Below, in pieces: positions 47,321 to 56,127 of a stretch of DNA of 64,000 bases (position 1 is the first letter of the stretch; every line of letters starts with the position of its first letter). A model generated the notes under the pieces. That model had not been told where the DNA came from. It did no database searches and saw only the letters and a program-made list of their open reading frames with translations. Where the stretch lies: the NCBI GenBank assembly GCA_963753545.1, contig CAVWCQ010000008.1:1860001-1924000 (forward strand), read 5' to 3'. This stretch comes from CAVWCQ01 sp963753545. GTDB lineage: Bacteria; Chloroflexota; Anaerolineae; Aggregatilineales; Aggregatilineaceae. The position numbers and the translations under genes were made by a program.

Positions 47321-49823
47321 TCAGGGGCAGGAGGTAGGGAGGGCGGCGATAGGCTGGAGCTGAATCTGGGCCAGGACTGCCTGATCGGGATCAACAGTCA
47401 GGGTGTCCGGGCGGAAGGCCAGCGGGAACGAGGCACGGGCCAGCACGTCCCGTACTTCCATCGTCACGGTATCCTGATTGGCGCTGCTGCTGAAGACGAG
47501 CGGCAGGTCGAGCATGTAGAAGTTTGGACTCTGCGGGCAGAGCAGCACGTCGGCCCCGGAATCAGTCGCTGACCAGTACAGCGTATAACGCGGGATGCCG
47601 CCTTGTAACAGCCACTGGTAAAAGAATGGGGCGAGATCCTGCCCGCTGATCTCTTCGGCAAGCCGCCAGAAATCGAGCGACGAGGCAGGCCGATCATGGT
47701 AGGTACTGACATAAGCGCGCAGCAGGCTGAAGAACGCATCATCCCCGATCTTGAGGCGCAGCATGTGCAGGAGCCACGCGCCTTTTTCGTAGGTGGATGT
47801 GCCGAACAGTTCCCCTTGAGCCGGGGCATTGAGCGGCGTCATGCGGTTGTCTGAGATGAGCGACTGTTCGGAATAGGTGCGGGCGGCAACTGCCGCGCCG
47901 CTGCCATAGCGGGTTTCCTGGGCGAGCCATTCGGCATAGGTGGCAAAACTCTCGTTCAGCCAGATGTCGGCCCACGATCCAACCGTCACCGCATCGCCAA
48001 ACCACTGATGCGCGAGTTCATGAACGACAATGGCGAAGGAACTGGCCTCATCGGAAGCCAGGATGCTGTCCGGCATGGCGGTCATGGTCTGCGTTTCGAG
48101 GGCCGATCCCTGCTGAGGCGTAACCACATGACCGTAGCTGTCGAAGGGATAGGGGCCAAAATACGGCTCGAAGAGGGCAATCGCATCATCGGTATAACTG
48201 AAGACGGTGCGGCCCTGTTCAACCTGATCGGGATAGACATAATTCCGGATGAGTATCCCGGCGGGAGTAGTTTCCTCGATGACGTCGTAATCGCCGACTG
48301 CCGCCAGCGCGAGATAAGTTGCCATCGGATAAGCCATCTGCCAGTGGAAGGTGCGGGCATTGGTGGCAAGCGGCGACATCTCCAGCAGCCGGCCATTCGA
48401 GACGGCCTCTAAGGGCTGAGGAACCGTCAGATAAAAGTCGTAGGTAGCGCGGTCGCTGGGATGGTCATTACAGGGGAACCACGTATGGGCAGCATCCGGC
48501 TCGTTCAAGGTGAAAATGTGCCCATCCTGGACGAACATGCCCAGGCTGAAATAGGGCAGAAAGGCGCTGGTGAAAGGCTGCGGCATGGCGTGGTAGGCGA
48601 CGATCACCTGAAAGGTCGTTCCATAGGGCACGGCTTCCGCTAACTGGATGATCAGCTTGCTCTCTTTCGCCACGAAAGGCGCAGCGACTTCATCAATCGT
48701 CACGCTGTCAATTTCCAGGTCACGCGAATCGAGCGAGAAGGAATACAACTGGTGATAGGTGGCGCGGATATCGAGCGCCGCCGTGCCGGATAGTTTGCCC
48801 GCCGATGGGTCCAGGTCGAGGGTGAGGGTGTAATGCTGGACATCGATGCCGCTGTTGCCGAGGTTTGGGGCTTCCGGGTCGTTGAGGGTTGGTAGCCCAT
48901 CTACGGGGCCAACGGTTGCATGGTTCAAGACAGCGGATAAGGCGTCGCTGTGAATTTCGTCGTTGGCGGCCCATAGATCGTGGTACCAGATCGCTGCCGG
49001 AGTTACCCAACTTTGTGCGCCATCCTCAGATGAGCGCCAGACCAGACCCAGCATATCCCCCGTTTCCGCACTGAAGACCGGGCTGCCTTCCAGCGCGTCG
49101 CCCCGGCTGAGGACCAATGACTGCACCAACCAGGGGCCGATCAGCCGCAGGGGATCGCCTGCTGGGAGGAGAGCGGGCGTCCCCGTTTGCAGCGTTGATG
49201 GCAGGGCGGCGAAGCTGTCTGCATCTCGCCCGACGACGACGACAGGGTATTCTGCCGGATTGGGAATCATGCTGAGGCGGGCCGGACGCACGCCGCGCGC
49301 TTCGACTGCCGCGCCGTCAACCTGGAAAATGGCAATATCTTCGGCGCGGTTCGCGTACAACAAGCGATCAATCGGGATGGGCGTGCCGTCGCCGGGATCA
49401 TCCGCCAGGGGAAAGATAAATCCGGCATCTGACGTGCGGGCATAGGGTATACAGGTCTGATCGGCGGTTTCCAGCGGAGTCCAGACTCGGGAACAGTCTG
49501 CCATAGTGAGCGGAAGTTCGCCCGGATCGGCGATTTCCGTCGTCGTCATAACGCGGGACGGTGCGGCTGGGCGATAGATCGGCGTTATCCGCCGAGGTAT
49601 AAGCGCTGCCATCCAGTACCCAGGGGTGCCAGTTGGTGAGGATCAGCCCCTGGCCGAGATAGATACCAAACTGGGCAGGTTCCGTTTTCGCACCGGAGAT
49701 GACAATCGCCGCCAGCGCGGATAGATCGGGCGAGGTGGTCTGCGCCCGTGCGGGCTGGCCCGGCGCTGCTGATGGCAAGGCAGAAGCGAGTAAAAATGCT
49801 AACAGTACGATCCGCCGGATCAT
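47321..49823 (-). CDS. Secreted fusion of a trypsin-like protease domain and an M1-family aminopeptidase, one frameshift
   Basis: About 834 residues after repair near 49550-49610. A signal peptide (1-28) is followed by a chymotrypsin-fold start 'FGIYLGQGLILTNWHPW' with the catalytic His at residue 66, an Asp in 'EDIAIFQVDG', and the Ser in 'GDALEGSPVFSAETGDML'. From about residue 260 there is an M1 peptidase: the N-terminal beta domain, the 'ALETQTMTAMPDS' exopeptidase loop in place of GAMEN, zinc motif 'HELAHQWFGDAVT' (near residue 603) and 'NESFATYAEWLAQ' with the third ligand Glu. Both domains keep their catalytic residues. The frameshift falls inside the first domain. A protease joined to an aminopeptidase could degrade proteins in two steps. 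Confidence 0.75.
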
Positions 49824-49940
49824 ACGGGTTTTCTCCTGTGGGAAAAGAAAAAGCGCCTACCAGCACAGATCATAGCAGGGCGGGCGTGACATGAGCGTGA
49901 TTAGCCCCTCCCTAAATCCTTCTTCACATCGTGGAGGGGA

Positions 49941-51185
49941 TTAAAGCGGGCGGGTGGGCGGTTGGTCGGGAGCCAACACGCCGCCCTGTTCGGACAGGAT
50001 CGGGCGCAGCGACAAACCACCCTCGACCAGGACCCATTCCGCGATCAGGTGCAGGCGCGGCAGACCATCGGATAGACGGAACGCGGCGACAAAGGGCAGG
50101 TGATCGGCCAGGGCGCGGTCAATGTCTTCCTGGGGAAGCGCCTGGTGCTGTTTGCGAATGACCATGCCGAGAGCGCTTTTCAGGCGCTTCGGCTCGCTGC
50201 TGCCCCGGAACACCCACAGATAAAACGGTCCATTCGAGCGCGTCAGAGCGTCCCACACGGCGGCGGATTCATCGATGCGAATTTCATCCACGATCAACCA
50301 GTCGGGCGCGGCGTCAAGCGCGGCCTGAAACTCAGCGGCAAAATCGCTGCCCGGATCGTCGGGGGTGGGAGGGACGGGAGTCCGGCGCTCGATGTGGGCA
50401 GGCAGGTGCATCTCGGCGGCACGTTCGACGGCGATGATCATAAAATCGGCAGGCAGGGTGTGGGCTAAAGCTCCGGCGAGTGTTGTTTTGCCCAGCGATA
50501 CATCCCCGACGATGAGCAGGCCATAGTTGGCGGCTAAAATCGCGCGCAACAGATCAGCGGCCTGGGCGGGGATCGGGTCCAGGATCGGTTGGCGCGGGTG
50601 CAGGCGGATATGCAGACTGTAAACCGGGCTGACAGGAGGCGCGGCGACCGTCAGACGGGCGGGGCGGCCCGCCATGATCACCCCGGTTTCAATGAAAGGC
50701 CCGGCAGACGAGAGGATCACTCCGGCAGAGGCCAGCATCCGTTCCAGCAAACCTTGCAGGTGTTGGTTGTCGTCAAAGGCGGCGCGCACAGCTTCCAGTC
50801 TGTCAAAACCGTGCCGGACGTGAATATCGCTGGAACCGTTGACCGTAATCTCGGTAATCGTCTCGTCGCGCAGAAATTCATCAAGTGGGCCGAACGAAAA
50901 CAGGTTGCGGTAGGCTTTCTCGAACAGGACGGCGCGATCGTGGGGGGAGAGGGTGACTGTTTCGACAGCCAGCACATAATCGAGCACTTCAGACAGCAGA
51001 TTCCGCCGCTTATCATCGCTGTCCAGGTCAAGCAGAATATCGGTGCGATTGGCTGTTTCGTCCTGGAACTGCCGCTCCACGCGCTCGCGCAGCGCCTCCA
51101 AGGAGAAGCTTGGGCGGCCTGAGCGTCCCGGCGTGATGCGTGAAATGTCGTCGCGGTTTCCGTTTTCAGGTGCTGAGTCTGGCAT
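49941..51185 (-). CDS. CpaF/VirB11-like secretion ATPase, orphan
   Basis: A 414-residue protein. The N-terminal part 'AYRNLFSFGPLDEFLRDETI' with 'TEITVNGSSDIHVRHGFDRL' is the CpaF/TadA type; 'VYSLHIRLHPRQPILD' replaces the usual 'IRRF..' element. Walker A is 'GDVSLGKTTLAGALA' (near residue 228), and the Walker B/Asp-box region is 'PDWLIVDEIRIDESAAVWDA'. A conserved His box is weak. It lacks the rest of a Tad/type IV pilus cluster: no TadB/C, pilin or prepilin peptidase is nearby. It may serve pilus genes elsewhere or be a free-standing regulator or tail ATPase. Confidence 0.75.
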   Translation of the reverse strand: MPDSAPENGNRDDISRITPGRSGRPSFSLEALRERVERQFQDETANRTDILLDLDSDDKRRNLLSEVLDYVLAVETVTLSPHDRAVLFEKAYRNLFSFGPLDEFLRDETITEITVNGSSDIHVRHGFDRLEAVRAAFDDNQHLQGLLERMLASAGVILSSAGPFIETGVIMAGRPARLTVAAPPVSPVYSLHIRLHPRQPILDPIPAQAADLLRAILAANYGLLIVGDVSLGKTTLAGALAHTLPADFMIIAVERAAEMHLPAHIERRTPVPPTPDDPGSDFAAEFQAALDAAPDWLIVDEIRIDESAAVWDALTRSNGPFYLWVFRGSSEPKRLKSALGMVIRKQHQALPQEDIDRALADHLPFVAAFRLSDGLPRLHLIAEWVLVEGGLSLRPILSEQGGVLAPDQPPTRPL

Positions 51186-51441
51186 CGGTTTAGTGCCCCA
51201 TGTGTGATAAATTGTCCACGCAAAAGCTAGCCTAAGCGGAGAAAAAACGCAACTGTTGAGCGTGGTGACACTATGCAGTATTATAGCGGCGCGACTTTTT
51301 GTCTATGGGGGATGGGCGAATCGCTGACGTTCCGGGCCTCCGCCAATTCGAACAAAGCGCAACCCGTGGCGTGATAAGATTATTGTGTTGGCAGAAGATC
51401 AGGCAGGGCTGTATACTTCTCCCGTTTTGCCTGCCGAATCA

Positions 51442-51480
51442 GGGCGCAGGAAGCAGGGCGCGGCAAGCAGCGCCCCTACA
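51442..51480. repeat. Type B repeat just ahead of the PfkB gene
   Basis: 'gggcgcaggaagcagggcgc' followed by 'ggcaagcagcgcccctac'. It ends 16 bp before the kinase ATG, so it lies within the leader. Nothing else was recognised in the 51186-51496 gap. Confidence 0.72.
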
Positions 51481-51496
51481 GAATGAGGGCTCCTCC

Positions 51497-52483
51497 ATGA
51501 AAATAGCGATCTCCGGCTCCATTGCCTATGACTACCTGATGCGGTTTCCGGGACAATTCCGCGATCATTTAATTGAGGGGAAGCTGGACCGGATCAGCCT
51601 CAGCTTTCTGGTCGAAAACCTGACCCGGCAGCGGGGCGGGTCGGGCGCGAATATTGCCTACAATCTGGCCCTGCTGGGCGTGGAGCCTTACCTGTTTGCG
51701 ACGGTTGGCAATGATTTCGCGGATTACGGCGCATGGTTGAAAAGCCGGGGCGTCAATCTGGATGCCGTCCGCACCATTCCTGATGTGCTCACCGCGTCGT
51801 TTTTTGTCAACACGGATATCGAAAACAACCAGATTGGATCGTTTTATACAGGCGCGATGGCCTACGCGAAGGGCTATACGCTGGCGGAAGCGCTGGATTT
51901 TGCGCCCGACCTGCTGATGATCTCGCCCAACGATCCAACGGCGATGTCGGAACTGGTCGATGAGTGCGCGGCGCGGCACATCCCGTTTATGTTTGATCCG
52001 AGCCAGCAGGTGATCTGGCTGGATGCGGATTTTATCCGGCATGGGACTGACGGCTGCCAGATCCTGATTGTCAACGAATACGAGTGGGAGATGATCGCCA
52101 AAAAGACGGGCCTGACCCGCGAACGGCTGGTTCAGGATGGCAAAACGCTGATCGTGACACACGGCGGTGAAGGCTCCCATATTTATGCCGAGGGCACGCA
52201 CTACGAGATTCCAGTCTTCCCGGCGGCGGCGATTGTCGATCCAACCGGGGTAGGGGATGCCTACCGGGCCGGGCTGCTGCGCGGCATCGCGTGCGAGTGC
52301 GGCTGGGAACTGAGCGGGCAGTTGGGCGCGCTGGCGGCGGCGTATGTGCTGGAACACATGGGACCGCAGAATCACAGCTACACCCTGTCCGAATTTGTGG
52401 CGCGCTTCCGCACGGTGTTTGATGATCACGGCGCGTTGGATGAATGGCTGGTTCCGGTAGAGGCAAATGACTCCCTCGTATGA
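51497..52483 (+). CDS. PfkB-family carbohydrate/nucleoside kinase
   Basis: A 328-residue protein with both PfkB signatures: the start 'ISGSIAYDYLMRFPGQF' and 'RQRGGSGANIAYNLALLGVE', and the C-terminal 'VDPTGVGDAYRAGLLRGIAC' (near residue 250), holding the catalytic Asp and the anion hole. The spacing 'YLFATVGNDFADYGAWLKSR' and 'TASFFVNTDIENNQIGSFYT' resembles adenosine-kinase/ribokinase-like members, so adenosine or a sugar is a plausible substrate. Only a weak GAGGG precedes the ATG. The GNAT gene starts inside its last codons (17-nt overlap), so they are coupled. Confidence 0.85.
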   Translation: MKIAISGSIAYDYLMRFPGQFRDHLIEGKLDRISLSFLVENLTRQRGGSGANIAYNLALLGVEPYLFATVGNDFADYGAWLKSRGVNLDAVRTIPDVLTASFFVNTDIENNQIGSFYTGAMAYAKGYTLAEALDFAPDLLMISPNDPTAMSELVDECAARHIPFMFDPSQQVIWLDADFIRHGTDGCQILIVNEYEWEMIAKKTGLTRERLVQDGKTLIVTHGGEGSHIYAEGTHYEIPVFPAAAIVDPTGVGDAYRAGLLRGIACECGWELSGQLGALAAAYVLEHMGPQNHSYTLSEFVARFRTVFDDHGALDEWLVPVEANDSLV

Positions 52484-53287
52484 TGTGCAGCGATTAACCG
52501 ACCGGGCGGCGATCCGCGCGTTTTTGAACACGGATCGTGGCATGACTGCCTATGCGCTGGGCGATCTGGATGATGCGTATTGGCCGCAGAGCACCTTCTA
52601 TGGGGCGCGCGTGGGCGGAAAACTCGCTTCGGTGCTGCTGACCTATCACGGCCTGGAGCCGATGATCTTCACCGGGTTTGGCGATACGAACGGCATGGCG
52701 GCTATCTTTGCCGATCTGCTGCTGCCGGAGGAGATATATTACGTATTCCTGCCGGAGATGGAGTGGATTCTGGCGGAGTGGTACGACGGGCTGGACCAGT
52801 ACTTGCACCGCGAATGGCGCATGGTGCTCGATCCTCAGAACTTCGCTGCGCCCGCGCCGATCCAGGAGACGGTGTTCGCCTGGGGCCAGAACACGCGGAC
52901 TCCCTGGCGACGCTGTACACGCTGGCGGCAGAACCGGGCGAAGCGATTGTCTCGTTTTCGCCCTGGCAGATCGCGCACGGCGTGTTTTATGGCGTTTGGG
53001 AAGGCGATCATCTGGTGGCGGCTGCCGGGACGCACGTGTGGTCCATTGCGGAACGGGTGGCTGCGGTGGGTAACGTCTTCACTCGGCCCGACTGCCGGGG
53101 GCGCGGGCTGGGATCGGCCTGTACGGGGGCGGTTGTCGCTGAAGCCGCTGCTGCTGGCATAAATCCGGTTGTGCTGAATGTGCGGCAGGATAATGCACCC
53201 GCGATCCGCGTTTATGAAAAGCTCGGTTTCCGGGTGGGCGGATCGTTTATCGAGGGTCCGGCGCTGAGGAAATCTCACCCTGGTTGA
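52467..53287 (+). CDS. GNAT-family acetyltransferase, split by one frameshift
   Basis: The first frame gives 'DRAAIRAFLNTDRGMTAYAL', 'STFYGARVGGKLASVLLTYH' and 'IQETV', after which another frame gives 'RLGPEHADSLATLYTLA', 'FYGVWEGDHLVAAAGTHVWS', the acetyl-CoA loop 'RPDCRGRGLGSACTGAVVAE' and 'NVRQDNAPAIRVYEKLGFRV'. Adding one G in 'gagacggtgttcgcc' (about 52880) joins them into about 274 residues, the usual length of two-domain GNAT proteins. The acetyl acceptor is unknown. It overlaps the end of the kinase gene. Confidence 0.82.
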
Positions 53288-53577
53288 GCGCAAGAGAGGG
53301 CGCAGCGGCTTAGCGGATTAGCGGCTTCGCACGCAGCACGCGGCACGCGGCACGTAAAGCAGCGCCCGTGCAACCTTCGGTTGACTGGGTGTCAAGTTAA
53401 GAAATAGGCGTTGTGGGTAGCGGGCGCACACCTCACCCCGGCTGAACGGAAAAGCATGTTCAGCCGACCCTCTCCAGACTTCGCTGGAGAGGGTTAGCTG
53501 ATGGCGCTTAACGGCCTAAGTTGACATAAATCGGGCGCAGGGCTTGCTTCGCAAGCTATGCAGCGCCCCTACGAAAG
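53288..53577. repeat. Full composite repeat block
   Basis: In order: 'gggcgcagcggcttagcgga', 'cgcacgcagcacgcggcacg', 'tgggtgtcaagttaagaaat', 'aggcgttgtgggtagcgggc', 'gcacacctcaccccggctga', 'acggaaaagcatgttcagcc', CCCTCTCCAG-acttcg-CTGGAGAGGG, 'gcttaacggcctaagttgac', and 'gggcgcagggcttgcttcgc' to CGCCCCTAC. This is the longest ordered example and can be used as the reference for the other blocks. It fills the gap. Confidence 0.82.
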
Positions 53578-53591
53578 ATCATGATACGGTG

Positions 53592-54461
53592 ATGGATCGG
53601 CGGGAATTTTTGAAGTTGATGGTGGCGGCGGGAATCTCCTCCCGGCTGGGCGCAAAACGGGCGCGGCAAGCAGCGCCCCTACAATTCAGTTGGAGAGGGG
53701 GAAAATCGGTGGGGCAGACGGTGATCCCGGTCCCGCCGTCGATCATGCTGCATGCCCGGCAGGCGCACCTGGATAACCTGGACAGGCTGCTGGACTGGCT
53801 GGCAGAGCGCAGTTACACGCCGATCACGTACCGGAAGCTGTGGGCGCGGCTGACCGATTCCCAACCGATGCCCGCCAAGCCCGTGATCCTGACTATCGAT
53901 GATCTGACGATGGTACGCGGATCAAGCAATTTTGCGTTTATTGGGAAGATGGTCGATATCCTGATCAGGCGGGAGACTCCGGCAGTGCTGGGGGTGATCA
54001 CCAAACCTGTTTTTGTTAACAGCAATAACGAGACGATCCAGATCAGCGATCAGGATGACGCTCTGTGGGCGACAGCGGCAGAATGGGCCGGGCATGGGCT
54101 GGAATTTGCCACGCATACTGAGAGCCATCAGAATCTGGCGGCTGTCGGGCTGGACGCGGATGATTACCAGCGCGAGATCGGCGGATCGGCAGCAATGATC
54201 GCAGAACGTTTAGGCCAGCCCGTGATCACGCTGGTGCTGCCATTCGGAAATGGGACGATTGATGTCCAGCAAGGCACACTGATCGATCCGATTATCAGCG
54301 CGTGCCATGACGCCGGGATCGGCATGGTAGTTGGCGTGGCGGGCGGGCGCAAGCCGTTGATGCCAACGTCTGCCGACGAGCAGCCGATCTATTTTGTCGG
54401 GCGCGTCGGGCCGCAGACGAACGATTTTGACGGGATATACTGGGAAATCGAACACTGGTAG
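53592..54461 (+). CDS. Polysaccharide deacetylase-like exported protein with a repeat in its leader
   Basis: A 289-residue protein. The start 'MDRREFLKLMVAAGI' is a Tat- or Sec-type leader. Residues about 23-36 ('RARQAAPLQFSWRG' region) are translated from a type B repeat and a type A fragment. The NodB-like barrel follows: 'KPVILTIDDLTMVRGSSN' with an Asp-Asp pair, 'FATHTESHQNLAAVG' with the HxxxH metal motif, and 'ITLVLPFGNGT' with the 'PFG' of the family. It would remove acetyl groups from cell-wall or surface glycans. The repeat lies at the expected signal-peptide cleavage region. Confidence 0.8.
   Translation: MDRREFLKLMVAAGISSRLGAKRARQAAPLQFSWRGGKSVGQTVIPVPPSIMLHARQAHLDNLDRLLDWLAERSYTPITYRKLWARLTDSQPMPAKPVILTIDDLTMVRGSSNFAFIGKMVDILIRRETPAVLGVITKPVFVNSNNETIQISDQDDALWATAAEWAGHGLEFATHTESHQNLAAVGLDADDYQREIGGSAAMIAERLGQPVITLVLPFGNGTIDVQQGTLIDPIISACHDAGIGMVVGVAGGRKPLMPTSADEQPIYFVGRVGPQTNDFDGIYWEIEHW
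53659..53701. repeat. Type B repeat and type A fragment in the deacetylase leader
   Basis: 'gggcgcggcaagcagcgccc' plus 'ctac' matches 51457-51480 base for base, followed by 'ttggagaggggg'. It is read in frame without a stop. Confidence 0.8.
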
Positions 54462-54561
54462 GTTTCATTCACGGAAAAACATACCAATCGTTTTCTGTGT
54501 TACAATGAACGGTTGTCTGCGCGTTGGTGCGGACTATAGAGAAGCATTGAGGAGAAAGTTC

Positions 54562-55828
54562 ATGACGGTTGAGCATGATGTTCGCGATCTGAGTCTGGCA
54601 ACCGGCGGTCGCTACCGGATCGAGTGGGCCGAGCGCGATATGCCCGTCCTGCGGCAAATTCGCGAGCGGTTTGAAAAAGAACGCCCGCTGGAAGGGCTGC
54701 GCCTGTCGGCCTGTCTGCATGTGACGACGGAAACGGCCAATCTGGCCCGCACGCTCCAGGCGGGTGGGGCCGATGTGGTCCTGACGGCTTCGAATCCCCT
54801 CAGCACGCAGGATGATGTCGCCGCGTCGCTGGTTTCCCATTACGAAATCCCGGTCTATGCCATCAAGGGCGAAGACAACAGCACTTATTACGATCATATC
54901 AAGCGCGCGCTCGATTTTAAGCCGCAGATCACGATGGACGACGGCGCAGATCTGGTGAGCGAACTGCACAAGAATCGCACGGAACTGCTCAAGAGCGTGA
55001 TCGGTGGAACAGAAGAAACGACGACGGGCGTGATCCGCCTGCGCGCGATGGCCGCTGACGGCGCGCTGAAGTTCCCGGTGATCGCGGTGAATGACAGCAT
55101 GACCAAGCACCTCTTTGACAACCGCTACGGCACGGGCCAGAGCACCATTGACGGCATTATCCGGGCGACAAACGTCCTGTTGGCGGGCCGGACGCTGGTG
55201 GTGGCAGGCTACGGCTGGTGCAGCCGCGGTATCGCCAGCCGTGCCAAGGGCATGGGCGCAAATGTGATCGTAACCGAGATCGATCCCCTCAAGGGACTGG
55301 AAGCGGTCATGGACGGCTTCCGCGTGATGCCGATGATGGAAGCGGCCCCTATTGCAGATATCATCGTGACGGCAACGGGCGATATTCATGTGCTCGATGA
55401 GCGTCATTTCGAAGTGATGAAAGACGGCGCGATCATCTGCAACAGCGGCCATTTCAACGTCGAGATCAACATCCCGGCGCTGCGCCAGATGTCCGCAGGC
55501 AGAACCGCGCTTGATCCGCCCGTTCGTGGAACAGTACCGCCTGAACGATGGACGCGTGATCAATCTGCTGGCGGAAGGCCGTCTCGTCAATCTGGCGGCG
55601 GCGGAAGGTCACCCGGCGAGCGTGATGGACATGAGCTTCGCAAACCAGGCACTCGGCGCGGAATACATGCTGCGCAATGGCAAGGACATGAAGGCGCAGG
55701 TTTATACTATTCCGCAGGATATCGACCAGGAAATTGCCCGGCTCAAGCTGGCGTCGATGGGCGTCAATATTGATACGCTGACGGGCGAGCAGGTGACCTA
55801 TCTGAACCAGTGGCAGGAAGGGACGTAA
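54562..55828 (+). CDS. ahcY: S-adenosylhomocysteine hydrolase (adenosylhomocysteinase), split by one frameshift
   Basis: The ATG at 54562 has GAGGAG ahead. The chain begins 'WAERDMPVLRQIRERFEKER' and shows 'LSACLHVTTETANLARTLQA', 'TASNPLSTQDDVAASLV', 'GEDNSTYYDHIKRALD', 'GTEETTTGVIRLRAM', 'PVIAVNDSMTKHLFDNRYGT' and the NAD-binding 'LVVAGYGWCSRGIASRAKGM', then 'ICNSGHFNVEI'. Near 55498 the frame changes; removing one G from 'gcaggcag' gives 'MSAAEPRLIRPFVEQYR' and the conserved end 'VMDMSFANQALGAEYML'. Total about 422 residues. It splits SAH to adenosine and homocysteine. A break in this essential-type gene argues for a sequence error. Confidence 0.92.
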
Positions 55829-55909
55829 GGCCCCTCATCCCGTCCACGTCACTCCGGCTGAAAAAAAAGGGCGCAGCGGCTTAGCTTCGCACGCAAGCAG
55901 CGCCCCTAC
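55829..55909. repeat. Type A fragment and type B repeat
   Basis: 'ggcccctcatcccgtccacg' is a worn type A start; 55869-55909 is 'gggcgcagcggcttagcttc', 'gcacgcaagcagcgcccc' and 'tac', a type B unit. The rest of the gap to 56127 has no gene; it carries the leader of the next gene. Confidence 0.7.
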
Positions 55910-56127
55910 TCATCAGTGAGATGGGAAAAAAGGGTAGGGTGGGGCATACCCATACAATACAGGGAATTTCGGGGCGGGATCGCAAATCCGCCCCGATCAG
56001 CAGTCATCTTCGTAGCATGAGGGGTAATCGTCAGATTGCCGTTGGGTAATCTGCCACACCTGCGCTAGAATGGGCTTCTTGTGACGCGAAACGCGTCTAA
56101 AAAAACAGGGACAGTGAGGAGAACATA

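Noticed and set aside
29441..55828. Programmed frameshifting as the reason for the split genes
   Set aside because: There are no shared slippery heptamers or downstream pseudoknots, and both +1 and -1 changes occur at different points in unrelated genes.
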